64,000 nt of DNA from Mytilus edulis (lineage: Eukaryota > Mollusca > Bivalvia > Mytilida > Mytilidae). The translations under genes were made by a program, and so were the position numbers. The stretch's first letter is position 1; every line of letters starts with the position of its first letter. The stretch is from the NCBI RefSeq assembly GCF_963676685.1, contig NC_092354.1, forward strand, positions 26,754,193 to 26,818,192. Reading direction: 5' to 3'. Positions 48,503 to 60,500 of this stretch are shown piece after piece. Under the pieces are notes generated by a model that saw only the letters and a program-made list of their open reading frames with translations, did not search any database and was not told the origin of the DNA.

Positions 48503-51500
48503 GTAAGCACCAATATCATGAATATGGTACAACATCTTTGTTAAAACATCCACTATGCCAGTCTGCACCAAAAACTTTTTCAACTACTAGTCTGAAGACC
48601 AATATTCTGACATTTTTCTTATTGGTCCTAACAAAGTTTTGCAAAAACTTACTAGTCAGAATAAAATTTTACTAGTCGGGGGCATTGGACTAGTGGCTAA
48701 CTGTGCAGACTGCTAGGTGTGTTATTCAAGTTAGTCACCTGCTAAAACAAAAATCTTGTTGATCAATGGTACAGTCACTGGTGAAATGAGGTATTTTAAA
48801 TGACAACAATAGCATGAATAGACATGATAGATGATCAGGATGTAAAAGGCATGGTGTTGTTGTTATCAATGGCAGACCCTCATGGATTTCATTTTAATAT
48901 TTAAATCTTTTTAAAAAATATGTTGATCCAATGTAATCATCAGTTATAAAAATTTAAGCAGATTTTTTTGTCTAAAGGATGTACTAGCATGAAATTAAAA
49001 AAAAAATCTATAATTCTAAATTGATATAAGTAAAAAGAGCATTTATAAAGGAACAAAACAAGTTAAAATATTGATAGGTTATGGAAGTCTTTTATGAAGT
49101 ATTTGATTTAAAAAAAAAAAACAGAACAGGCTGTCTCAGACTTTTACCTTATATTTGCATTGGTATTATTTAGGTCTCAAATCATAAGAAAAGAAATCTA
49201 GATTCTGCTTAAATATTGGAAATGATATGTTACAGAGCAAAATATTTTACACTGTATCGTAGGGGTAAAAAACAAAGAGTCCGAACATTTGACTAGCAAT
49301 ATATATATAGACTATTTTAGTTTTCTCACCATAAGTTGTGCTCCTTGGAAAAAGAAAATATACAGGATACTAATTAGTGATCTCTTGCCTATATTTCATG
49401 TAAGACTAAGATATTTATAAGAAGTTTAAAACAAAAAGAACCCAAAATGAAATTAAGTTTCTAGTCTTTGCACTTTTATATGCTGGGAATATTGGAACTC
49501 TGTTCTTTCATTTCATTAATATTAATACAATCATTATAGTGAAATTCATCTTGAAATGTTCAATTGACCAGTCATGGAGTATTGAGGGCCCAACCTTGAT
49601 TGAGAGGAATATTCATAAAACTCCTCTTTTTGTAAGTTCATTGGGGTATAAAAGCGTTGACCAAAGTACATTTTGTATGAAGCGTGAAAGCACTTCATTC
49701 TAAAAATGTGTGCACGATCAAAGCTTTTACACCCCAATGAAGTTAGGATCATGAAAACATGATTGCATGGAATAATGGAATAGGACCTCGGTTCTATTTT
49801 GCTGGTTTTTGGAGCTGGAGGTAATGATTAAGAGGGACAATTTTTATTTAATTTACCTATGCACTTAATTGTGGGACCTCATGTTATCATGAATGATGAA
49901 TTTTATTGTGTAATGAAGGTGATTAAGAAATAACGCGAGATTGCAGTTTGCCAATCAGAATAACGTATTATAATAAAACATACATCGAATGGAATTATAT
50001 ATATATAGTGAGAGATTTTAAATTTATATACAAATTTGACAGAATATATTCATATTTACAGTTTTATAGTAAACTTAGAGGATGTCTGTCCATTCCCTGG
50101 GGACATGAGTCAGTGGAAAAACACAGGAATTAGTAATTATTATTGTTCAAAAGAAGTTGATATTTTGTTTCTATTGAATTTGCATGTTACAGGGATAGAA
50201 ATAAGACTTGCAATTATTGTAAAAACACGAAATCAAAATTGTGGAAAACATTTCCAAAACAATATCATAATAATTTAAACATTCAAAAGAATTCCAGGAA
50301 AAAAATTCAAATATTTGTCAATGGCCTCCATAGCCTCAGTGCTTATAAGTGCTTATTTCTGTCCTTGTGTGATAATTTTTGTCTTACTTTACAAAACATA
50401 AGAATCTTATCCAGTTGTACAGTGTTAACTTTTTGTATTATGCATTATATTTTAGAAGGAAGAAGACTTAGTAGTGGATATTAGATATTTTGATACAGAT
50501 GCTGGTTTCCATCTTGCATGGCACATTTTTCTGTTGTCCTTAACCTCAAATGTTCAATGAAAATTATATTTATGTTTTCAATTAAGACTTCTTTATAAGA
50601 AAAAATTATTATTAAGCGAACCCTTTTAAAATTTTTGTCCATCAATAAATTAAAAAAAATAATTCAATTCTTGATATACTTGGAAATACTAAATCTCACC
50701 ACTCACCAAGTATTTAGAAATTAAATTTTGGATATTACTTTAGACCGTAATAGGTAAAAGTCATATTTCAAAATTTTCAGTTCTTTGACAATATTCATTC
50801 TGTGTCAGAAACCGATTCTGTGTCAAATATTTTATCACAATCCAAATTCAGAGCTGTATCAAGTTTAAAAGTAGTTTTCACACTTACCTCAACTAATAAG
50901 GTAGCAATAAACAGTTAGCACAGTTAGTTTCGCATTATGGCCACGGTGGATTTTTTTTATAAAATAAAATACTGGGGTAAAAGAACTTAAAAATTAAGAA
51001 GGCTGTTATTTATTGCTATGAAAGTGGTTTTAATGGAAAGGTATGGTTCCAGGGAAGAGATTGAGCCATATTTTGTTCAGTAGAAGTGTAAATTTCGGGT
51101 TCATATTCATGTACACACATGTCTAGTCCAGCAATGACTGAAATTATATCCGCATTTGTTGACAGTTTTTGAGTGGTGAGAATTTGACACGAACTTTTGA
51201 AAGTTCAATTGCGGGAAAAAGAGGTGATTGACCCCCCATTTTTATTTCATTTTCTGAAAGGTCTAAACTTTTTGCTTGAAAACATGTATGTCTGAGGTTC
51301 ATTGAAATTCTAGTATATATATTTTTTTACGCCCAAACGAGTTGTCGCGACAGCAAATTTTGAAGAAAAAAAAACCAAAACAAACACCAAATGTTTCCAT
51401 GGGTACTGAACTTATATAATTTATTTTTAACCTTTTATTGCATGATTTGAAATCTGTTGGGAAATAGCATTCTGAATATATATACATGTTGGGGCATTGA

Positions 51501-54500
51501 TGTAAGATTGCATATATCCATTTCAAAATACATGTACATGGTTCATCACTTAGAGGCTCAATTTTATCATCAAGTGCTAACTGTTTATTGCTACCTAAGG
51601 GTTCAACATCCCAGTGTTGTATCAAGCTGTGTCCAGCTGAGCATTTTATTTGTTAAAAACAGGGGTTAAAAAATCCACTAGCCCGACGCCCGGGACTACA
51701 ACATTTAGACCTCGGGCAACCAAAACTTGTAACTCAAAATGCCCGACGGACTAGTAACAAAAAATTCTTGGCGTTTCAAAAATTGAAAGGGGAAAATCTC
51801 CTCATCACTTTTCTTCTTATCCAATCAGATTCAACTACGTCATCCAGGATTCCCAGAATTTGAATTGATTTTGTACAAGTTTTAAAATAGAACAAATAAC
51901 TCTGGGTGGATCTTGTACTTTTAATATCGATGTGTCAGTACAGGGGGTGGTATTGTACTTTGCTTATGCAACCTGATTTACCTCCTTCTGATTAATCTAT
52001 TGCAATATAAATGTGAATCCCTTTTGACAGCAGAAACCTGACTTTTGTCAGATATAAATTTGAAATATGTGCTGATAATTCTTTTACACAAACTGTATCT
52101 GATAAAACCCCTCCAATCCTTTTACATAACCACGTATAGCAGTGGTCAAGACTTGTATCATCCCTGGATTTGGTCAACTCAGTATATCAGAATTTTCAGT
52201 GAATATTCAATTATCGATTAATTGAATTTATATGCTAATGGATTCTTTGCTGATATAAGTTTTAAATATCCAATTTGCAAAAATCTACTGTACAATGCCG
52301 TAAATGGATAAAAAATGTTAAGCTTATAGAATTCTTTGTTATTGCAGCAAACTCTGAATTTGTAAGGCATACTAGGGCTAGCAAGTCAGTTTTCTTGGGC
52401 TAGTAGTTCTTCCAACAGGGCTAATAAAATCTTGAAACCAATTAGCCCTGGGCTAGTGAGCTATAACAAAATTTCTTAACCCCTGTAAAAATGATTATAA
52501 TACAGAAACTGTTTCCATACTTTGCTTACAAGGATCAAACGGGCGAAAAATGTTTTTCGAAATATAACTAAAGCCCCAATTAGAGAATGTTTAATTATTC
52601 AATATAAACTGGGACTATAGTACCAAATATAAATCAAACAACAAGGTTTATTCCTGTACTAGTTTTCGAATTATAATCAACTATTTGATTTAGGCGTTAA
52701 AACCTTTGGCGACCCCCAGTTAAAAGTCTACAACGTGATAAGTGGGCGTTACAGACAACCGCTCACCTAATCTGACCAAGTCAATTGATGAAATGGGAGT
52801 GCCAAGATATGGCCTAGTCCAAGCTGTTTTATTCTATTATTCTATTCTATTATGAACACAAGAACAGGCGACACATTTCAATGTCTCCACTCTTGTAAAA
52901 GAGAGTATACAAAATAGTTTCAATACTATAATACTTATTATTGTGAAAAAATTTCATGGGAAGAGTAGATATTTTCAATGTTTTTCATGTTTGAATTGTT
53001 TAAACTAGTCATTTAGGGGCTGTTTGGTTTGAGCCTAGACTCCGTATTGAAGGCTGTACTTTAACCTATAATTGTTAACTTTTCATACATAGAGTTTTCT
53101 CATTGGCACTCATACAACATCTTCGTATTTATAAACATGTCATATACATTGCTTTCTTTTGCAGGTGCATTGAAAAAAAGACCAAAAAGCACTTTTGATT
53201 TTATCACAGATATAAATTGGGCCTGCAATAAAAAACATGAAATTAGCACTGAGCTTCCTATAACAGTTGGAGAAGATACACATGTTAGGGATATTCAAGA
53301 ACAGAGATCTGTACACAACACTGAGGTTCCTATAACAGTTGGAGAAGATACACATGTTAGGGATATTCAAGAACAGAGATCTGTACACAGCACTGAGCTT
53401 CCTATAACAGTTGGAGAAGATACACATGTTAGGGATATTCAAGAACAGAGATCTGTACACAGCACTGAGCTTCCTATAACAGTTGGAGAAGATACACATG
53501 TTAGGGATATTCAAGAACAGAGATCTGTACACAACACTGAGGTTCCTATAACAGTTGGAGAAGATACACATGTTAGGGATATTCAAGAACAGAGATCTGT
53601 ACACAGCACTGAGCTTCCTATAACAGTTGGAGAAGATACACATGTTAGGGATATTCAAGAACAGAGATCTGTACACAGCACTGAGCTTCCTATAACAGTT
53701 GGAGAAGATACACATGTTAGGGATATTCAAGAACAGAGATCTGTACACAACACTGAGCTTCCTATAACAGTTGGAGAAGATACACATGTTAGGGATATTC
53801 AAGAACAGAGATCTGTACACAGCACTGAGCTTCCTATAACAGTTGGAGAAGATACACATGTTAGGGATATTCAAGAACAGAGATCTGAACACAACACTGA
53901 GGTTCCTATAACAAGTGGAGAAGATACACATGTTAGGGATATTTAAGAACAGAGATCTGAACACAACACTGAGGTTCCTATAACAGTTGGAGAAGATACA
54001 CATGTTGGGGATATTCAAGAACAGAGATCTGAACACAACACTGAGGTTCCTATAACAGTTGGAGAAGATACACATGTTAGGGATATTCAAGAACAGAGAT
54101 CTGAACACAACACTGAGGTTCCTATAACAGTTGGAGAAGATACACATGTTAGGGATATTCAAGAACAGAGATCTGTACACAACACTGAGCTTCCTATAAC
54201 AAGTGGAGAAGATACACATGTTAGGGATATTCAAGAACAGAGATCTGTACACAACACTGAGGTTCCTATAACAGTTGGAGAAGATACACATGTTAGGGAT
54301 ATTCAAGAACAGAGATCTGAACACAACACTGAGGTTCCTATAACAAGTGGAGAAGATACACATGTTAGGGATATTCAAGAACAGAGATCTGAACACAACA
54401 CTGAGGTTCCTATAACAGTTGGAGAAGATACACATGTTAGGGATATTCAAGAACAGAGATCTGTACACAACACTGAGCTTCCTATAACAAGTGGAGAAGA

Positions 54501-57500
54501 TACACATGTTAGGGATATTCAAGAACAGAGATCTGTACACAACACTGAGGTTCCTATAACAGTTGGAGAAGATACACATGTTAGGGATATTCAAGAACAG
54601 AGATCTGTACACAACACTGAGGTTCCTATAACAGTTGGAGAAGATACACATGTTAGGGATATTCAAGAACAGAGATCTGAACACAACACTGAGGTTCCTA
54701 TAACAGTTGGAGAAGATACACATGTTAGGGATATTCAAGAACAGAGATCTGAACACAACACTGAGGTTCCTATAACAAGTGGAGAAGATACACATGTTAG
54801 GGATATTCAAGAACAGAGATCTGTACACAGCACTGAGCTTCCTATAACAGTTGGAGAAGATACACATGTTAGGGATATTCAAGAACAGAGATCTGTACAC
54901 AGCACTGAGGTTCCTATAACAGTTGGAGAAGATACACATGTTAGGGATATTCAAGAACAGAGATCTGTACACAACACTGAGGTTCCTATAACAGTTGGAG
55001 AAGATACACATGTTAGGGATATTCAAGAACAGAGATCTGAACACAACACTGAGGTTCCTATAACAGTTGGAGAAGATACACATGTTAGGGATATTCAAGA
55101 ACAGAGATCTGAACACAACACTGAGGTTCCTATAACAGTTGGAGAAGATACACATGTTAGGGATATTCAAGAACAGAGATCTGTACACAACACTGAGGTT
55201 CCTATAACAGTTGTAGAAGATACACATGTTAGGGATATTCAAGAACAGAGATCTGAACACAACACTGAGGTTCCTATAACAGTTGGAGAAGATACACATG
55301 TTAGGGATATTCAAGAACAGAGATCTGTACACAACACTGAGGTTCCTATAACAGTTGTAGAAGATACACATGTTAGGGATATTCAAGAACAGAGATCTGA
55401 ACACAACACTGAGCTTCCTATAACAGTTGGAGAAGATACACATGTTAGGGATATTCAAGAACAGAGATCTGTACACAACACTGAGGTTCCTATAACAGTT
55501 GTAGAAGATACACATGTTAGGGATATTCAAGAACAGAGATCTGAACACAACACTGAGGTTCCTATAACAGTTGGAGAAGATACACATGTTAGGGATATTC
55601 AAGAACAGAGATCTGTACACAACACTGAGCTTCCTAAAGGGGGAAATGTATATACCTTTTCTCTTGGAGAAATGCAAAATTTAGTCCAGCAGTTGACAAA
55701 GCAGACAGAAGATGAAGAATCTGATACTCCTTCTTCTACTGTTGTTTTTATTGAGGAACAAGAACATGGTATTTTTAAGTTTACAGAAATCAAACCAATA
55801 TCAATGTTTAAAGGTGAAACGAAAGGACCAACAGATGATAATCATGAAGTGGTTTATGAGGCAGAAGCTGTGATAGAAACAGAAACTTTTGCAAAGGATG
55901 AGATACAGGTAAAATATAAGATCAAAAATGTTTATGCAGTTATGGTTCCTCTAATGAAACTTAATGACTACAAGTATGAAATTAAACAAACTTGAGTTAT
56001 AAGCCATACAGTAAACTTCCCATCATTAATTTTCCACCTTTATCCTTATATTTCAAAAATATTGTACATATATTGGAATTGTGCACCTGTCATTATCATG
56101 CTTTTGGAACTATAACAGGATCCCTCCCCTCCTTTTTTCAAGACTGTAAACATAGACATTCAAGATTTTGTGTAAACTAAGTTTTTTCAACTTAAATCCC
56201 TTAAAATTTATACAAAATTATACACATATTGTAATGGTGCTCCCTTCTATTACCATCGTGTATTGACGTGATTGACTTGTTTGTGGACTTTTCTCATTCA
56301 TCCAGACATAGAAACTTTGTCATTCTTTCAAATTTTGATATTTCCTAGAACTTGCAGGAAAGCACAAGTTTTAATCTGTAATGTCTTTGATTAAAATTTC
56401 AAGTCGGTTTAATATGAACTTTTTGTGATAGATCAATGATGTTTTCTATCAAGTTGCATTACTACCAGTACATATCAGTTTGATGACCATTTTTTTTGGA
56501 CATCTTATTTACAGACTCTGCTTTGTAGGAAATCATTGGACATGATGTCATGGATGTAGAAGATGGGAAAAAATGTAAAAAGAGAAGATGGAAGAGAATT
56601 AGGTACATTATGCATAAATATATACACATGTGTGAACGAATTTAAATGTCAAACGATTTTTTTTGTGGATCTAAACAACAAGGCAGTGAAACACTTTAAA
56701 TTATCTTTATTTTTCGGATCAGTTAACCCCTTTAGCGATCTGGAAACCAAGGCATGGAAAAATTACCACAATGTTTTTAGGCCTTTTTGTGAATTATTTC
56801 TAATTCAGATCAATGCAAAGAAATCTAAAAGATAAATGGTGTAAATAAGAATTTGATTCTAAACTTTATTTTATCATAAATTATTAATTTTTACGCAAAA
56901 AATCTACTTTTTTCATATAAATAAGAAGATGTGGTATGAGTGCCAATGAGACAACTTTCCATCCAAGTAACAGTGTATTTTAAGTTAACAATTATAGGTC
57001 AAAGTACAACCTTCAACATGGATCCTTGGCTCGCACCGAAGAGCAAGCTATGAAGGGCCCCAAAATGACCAGTGTAAAACAATTCAAACAGGAAAACCAA
57101 TGGTCTCATCTATATAAAAAAAGAGAAATGAAAAAACATGTATGAACCACCTCCAACAAGCTTAAATTAAAATATAATAATTTTGTTGTTGGGAGTACAG
57201 ATTTAGAGGTGAAAATGTATTGTCTATATATCTGTGGAAGTCATATAATGATTTTGTTGTTCAGAGTAAGATGGCGGAAGTGAAAATTTATCGCAATACT
57301 AAATACTTAAATTAAAAAGTTTTTAGTTAGTTTTCTACAGGTACAACCAAATTTACTAATCAAATTTTTGTATCTATGAAAGAATTTAGTAAAAGTTTTA
57401 GTAATTTATGGTATAAACGAAATCCCTGACTTGATAATATTTGTATATATCTCAATATAATCAAATTTACTATTAAAGTTTAAAAAAAAGCATTTACCGC

Positions 57501-60500
57501 ATGAAAGAATTGTACATTCATTAACTGGTGCCAGATCACGCGACGAAACTTAACATTGATATTTTTCTGATTACGACATTTTACACCATAAGCCTGGAAA
57601 TTTCACATATATATATATGACCATGATGGCACACAGGATAGATAAGGGATTTAAACATGTTTGATTTGAGTAAATTATTATTAAAAGGCCATTCAACCAG
57701 TCATATGAAAAATTCTTGCGAAATAGTATATTCCAGTCTGTATTTTGAGTGACAAAATTTTAAAAGTCCAGTATTGTACGAAATTTATATTCACATTTTT
57801 TTTTTATAACACTTAATTTGTTTTGAAGGTACACAGATTCTGATATGGAAGTTGATGATCCTCCAGCTGAAGATATCAAAAGAACGAAAGTCAGTAATGA
57901 GACATGTGAGATTGATAACAACAGTGATAACAACAGTGAGACAAGTGAACAATATCCTGTGCTCCCAAAGCTGCAGTGCTCAGTTGGCAAAATTGAAATG
58001 AGTTCAGAGGATTCTGAAGACGACTTAATAGATGAAGATATCATAAGAGATGTTAAACACAAGGAACTTTATATCACTGGTGTGAAAAAAAATGAATTTA
58101 CTAAAATGGGTAAAATGAAGAAAACAGACAGGGTATATAATTCCCACCACCCCTGTCCATTTTGTGGCATAATGCAGACTAATTTTTCCCACCATATATT
58201 GTCTACTAAACATATGGAAGAACAAGAAGTTAAAGAAATTATAAAACTAGATATTTCAAACAGTAGTTCTGAGGAAAAAAAGAAAATTATGAAAGATAGA
58301 AAAAGAATGATTGATCTGTTGAGATTAAAAGGATGTCATCAACATAACATGAAAGTCAATCAAAGTAAAACCGGAGAAATCATATTGGCCCGTAGAATTT
58401 TAACGTCCGAATCTTTTGACATTGAAAAGTATGGAGCGTGTCCATCATGTCTTGGGTGGTTTTTGATTTCAAATTTTCAAAGGCATCAATCAAATTGTCT
58501 TGGTAATTCTACTAGAACGAAACAAAGTAAGGCTAGTTTGGTAACCCAGTCTCAGATAATATCTAGAAGAATTTCAGATGAGGCTAGTCCTGCTTTAGTC
58601 AGAGAGGTCTTTAGTATAATGACCATAGATGAAGTCTCAAAGGTTGCAAAAAATGACAAACTAATTATATCATTAGGAAATCAATGGATGCTGTCTAACA
58701 TGGGCAATCGTATAATGAGGAAATACTATACATCTTCTGTGATGAGATTGGCAGCCAAGCTTCTGACTTCTTTAAGAAGCATCACAGGTTTGAAGGAACA
58801 TTCAATGGAGCAGTTCATAGAAGCAAAATATTATGAATATTTTGCCAAAGCTGCATTGATTTGTAGTAAACAAGTTGTAAATGATGAAGAAGATTTGAAT
58901 AGCCCAAGCAATGCAATAAAACTTGGATATGACATAAAACGTATGGCTTCTGCAAAACTTGGTGAAGCTTTAGTGGAAGGTGATGATCTAAAGAAATCCC
59001 AAGCAGAAAACTTTTTAACACTAGTGAATATGAGTTGGAGCTTGAAAGTGACAAAACTAGCAAGAATGGTTCTAGCAGAAAGAAATTTTAATATTATTAA
59101 GCAACTTCCTCTACCTGAAGACATTCAAAAAATGGTTTCTTTTATGGTGGAAGAGCTTAATAAATTGGACTTGCAGGATGTTGCATACAAGATATTTAGA
59201 AAGGCTGCTGTTCTTGCTTTAGCTAGGATTACATTGTATAATAGAAGAAGATGTCATGAAGTTCAAGCTTTAAAGTGAGTATATAATATAGTTCAGACTA
59301 TTCCAAAATTGGTTGTAAAATGGGAAGGGGTCTGTTCAAAGGCTTTTCTTATAAAATTTGATCAGTCCAATTATTTTAGAAAGATAGCCTGGTAAAATAG
59401 GAATAGGACAGTTATAGGAAATAATGAAATAAAAATTAAATGCATTACAGGGTTAAATAATAAAAAGTGCCATCTAGCTCCCTCCTCTCCGTAAAATCTA
59501 TTTCTTGAACAGCTGTAACCATAGAAATAAATAAGATAAGGAGCTGTGGTTTATTGCCAATGTGAGACGACTATCCAATAAAGACCAAATGGCATATGGA
59601 TGAAAACAACAACAGATTATATTTATAACCATATGACCTTCAACAATGAGTTAAACTAACCTATGCACATGTACCTTGTAGTCTGCCAAAAATCCATATG
59701 AACACAAAATGTTGATCAATTCTAAAAAGAAAATGGCCTGATTTATTTTATAAAAAAAGTTATTAAAGTAAAACAATTCAACAGACAGTAACCTATGACA
59801 CATGTATGACAAGCACTTTAAACATCAGAAAAAATACAACAAAACCTAGGGTGCTCCTAGAAGGTAGGCATAAATTTTTTGATTAGACAATCTAAATAGA
59901 AATAATTCATCATTTTTGCCTTGCCCCCGACACAGTATGCAAGACAGGTATAACTATCAAGTGGTGGCGTAAACTACATGTATTTATATAAAGCATATTA
60001 CAGAAGGTAGAAGACCTGGATGCTTCATATCTTGTCTGCAGATACCTTATGTTACAAAGTTTTGGCCTGTAATATTTGCAAAGTCCTTGACCTCATTTTC
60101 ATGGTTCAGCAACTGCTTGAACAAAAAAAAATTTTGTAATGGGAATTTCTCACTTTTTATGAGTAATATTTGGTGTATGAGTTCTTTGCAACGTCTACAT
60201 TTCCTTCACACATGATTCTTCTGACCTCCACCTAATTTCATGGATCAGTGATCAAGGTTAAAGTTACATAATTAGGTCCATTTCTCAAATACTATAAACA
60301 GTAGGATAACTTATTCTATATGCGGTGTTTGGAATGACTGTAATCTAATAACATGTCTGTCTGGCAGGTTCCATCAGACCTTGACCTCATTTTTATGGTT
60401 CATTGGTCAATGTTAAGTTTTTGTATTTTGATCTGTTTTTCAGCAGTAGGTCAACTATATTTGGTATATGGAATGATTGTAAGGTACATGTATACATGTC

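Noticed and set aside
50456-50575. Candidate exon reading VVDIRYFDTDAGFHLAW after a TTTTAG acceptor
   Set aside because: Joined to the PWWP exon in phase 2 it creates a stop at once; the exon at 50062-50132 fits both phases and the domain better.
51299-51625. 108-codon minus-strand frame
   Set aside because: Includes a poly-F run from a T-rich tract and lies in an intron of the plus-strand gene without domain or splice evidence.
53137-53164. ATG at 53137 as the start of the repeat protein
   Set aside because: It lies in the polypyrimidine tract and acceptor of the exon starting at 53165; upstream PWWP exons in matching phase give a better start.
53140-55677. 845-codon open frame on the minus strand across the coding minisatellite
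   Set aside because: It exists only because the 72-bp unit is a multiple of 3 and has no stop in that frame. The plus strand has proper splice sites, phases and non-repeat flanking exons, so the minus frame is a by-product.
55909-55995. C-terminal extension after the repeats ending at a stop at 55995
   Set aside because: ATACAG|GTAAAA is a good donor and the next two exons continue in phase into the zinc-finger exon, so these codons are more likely intron.
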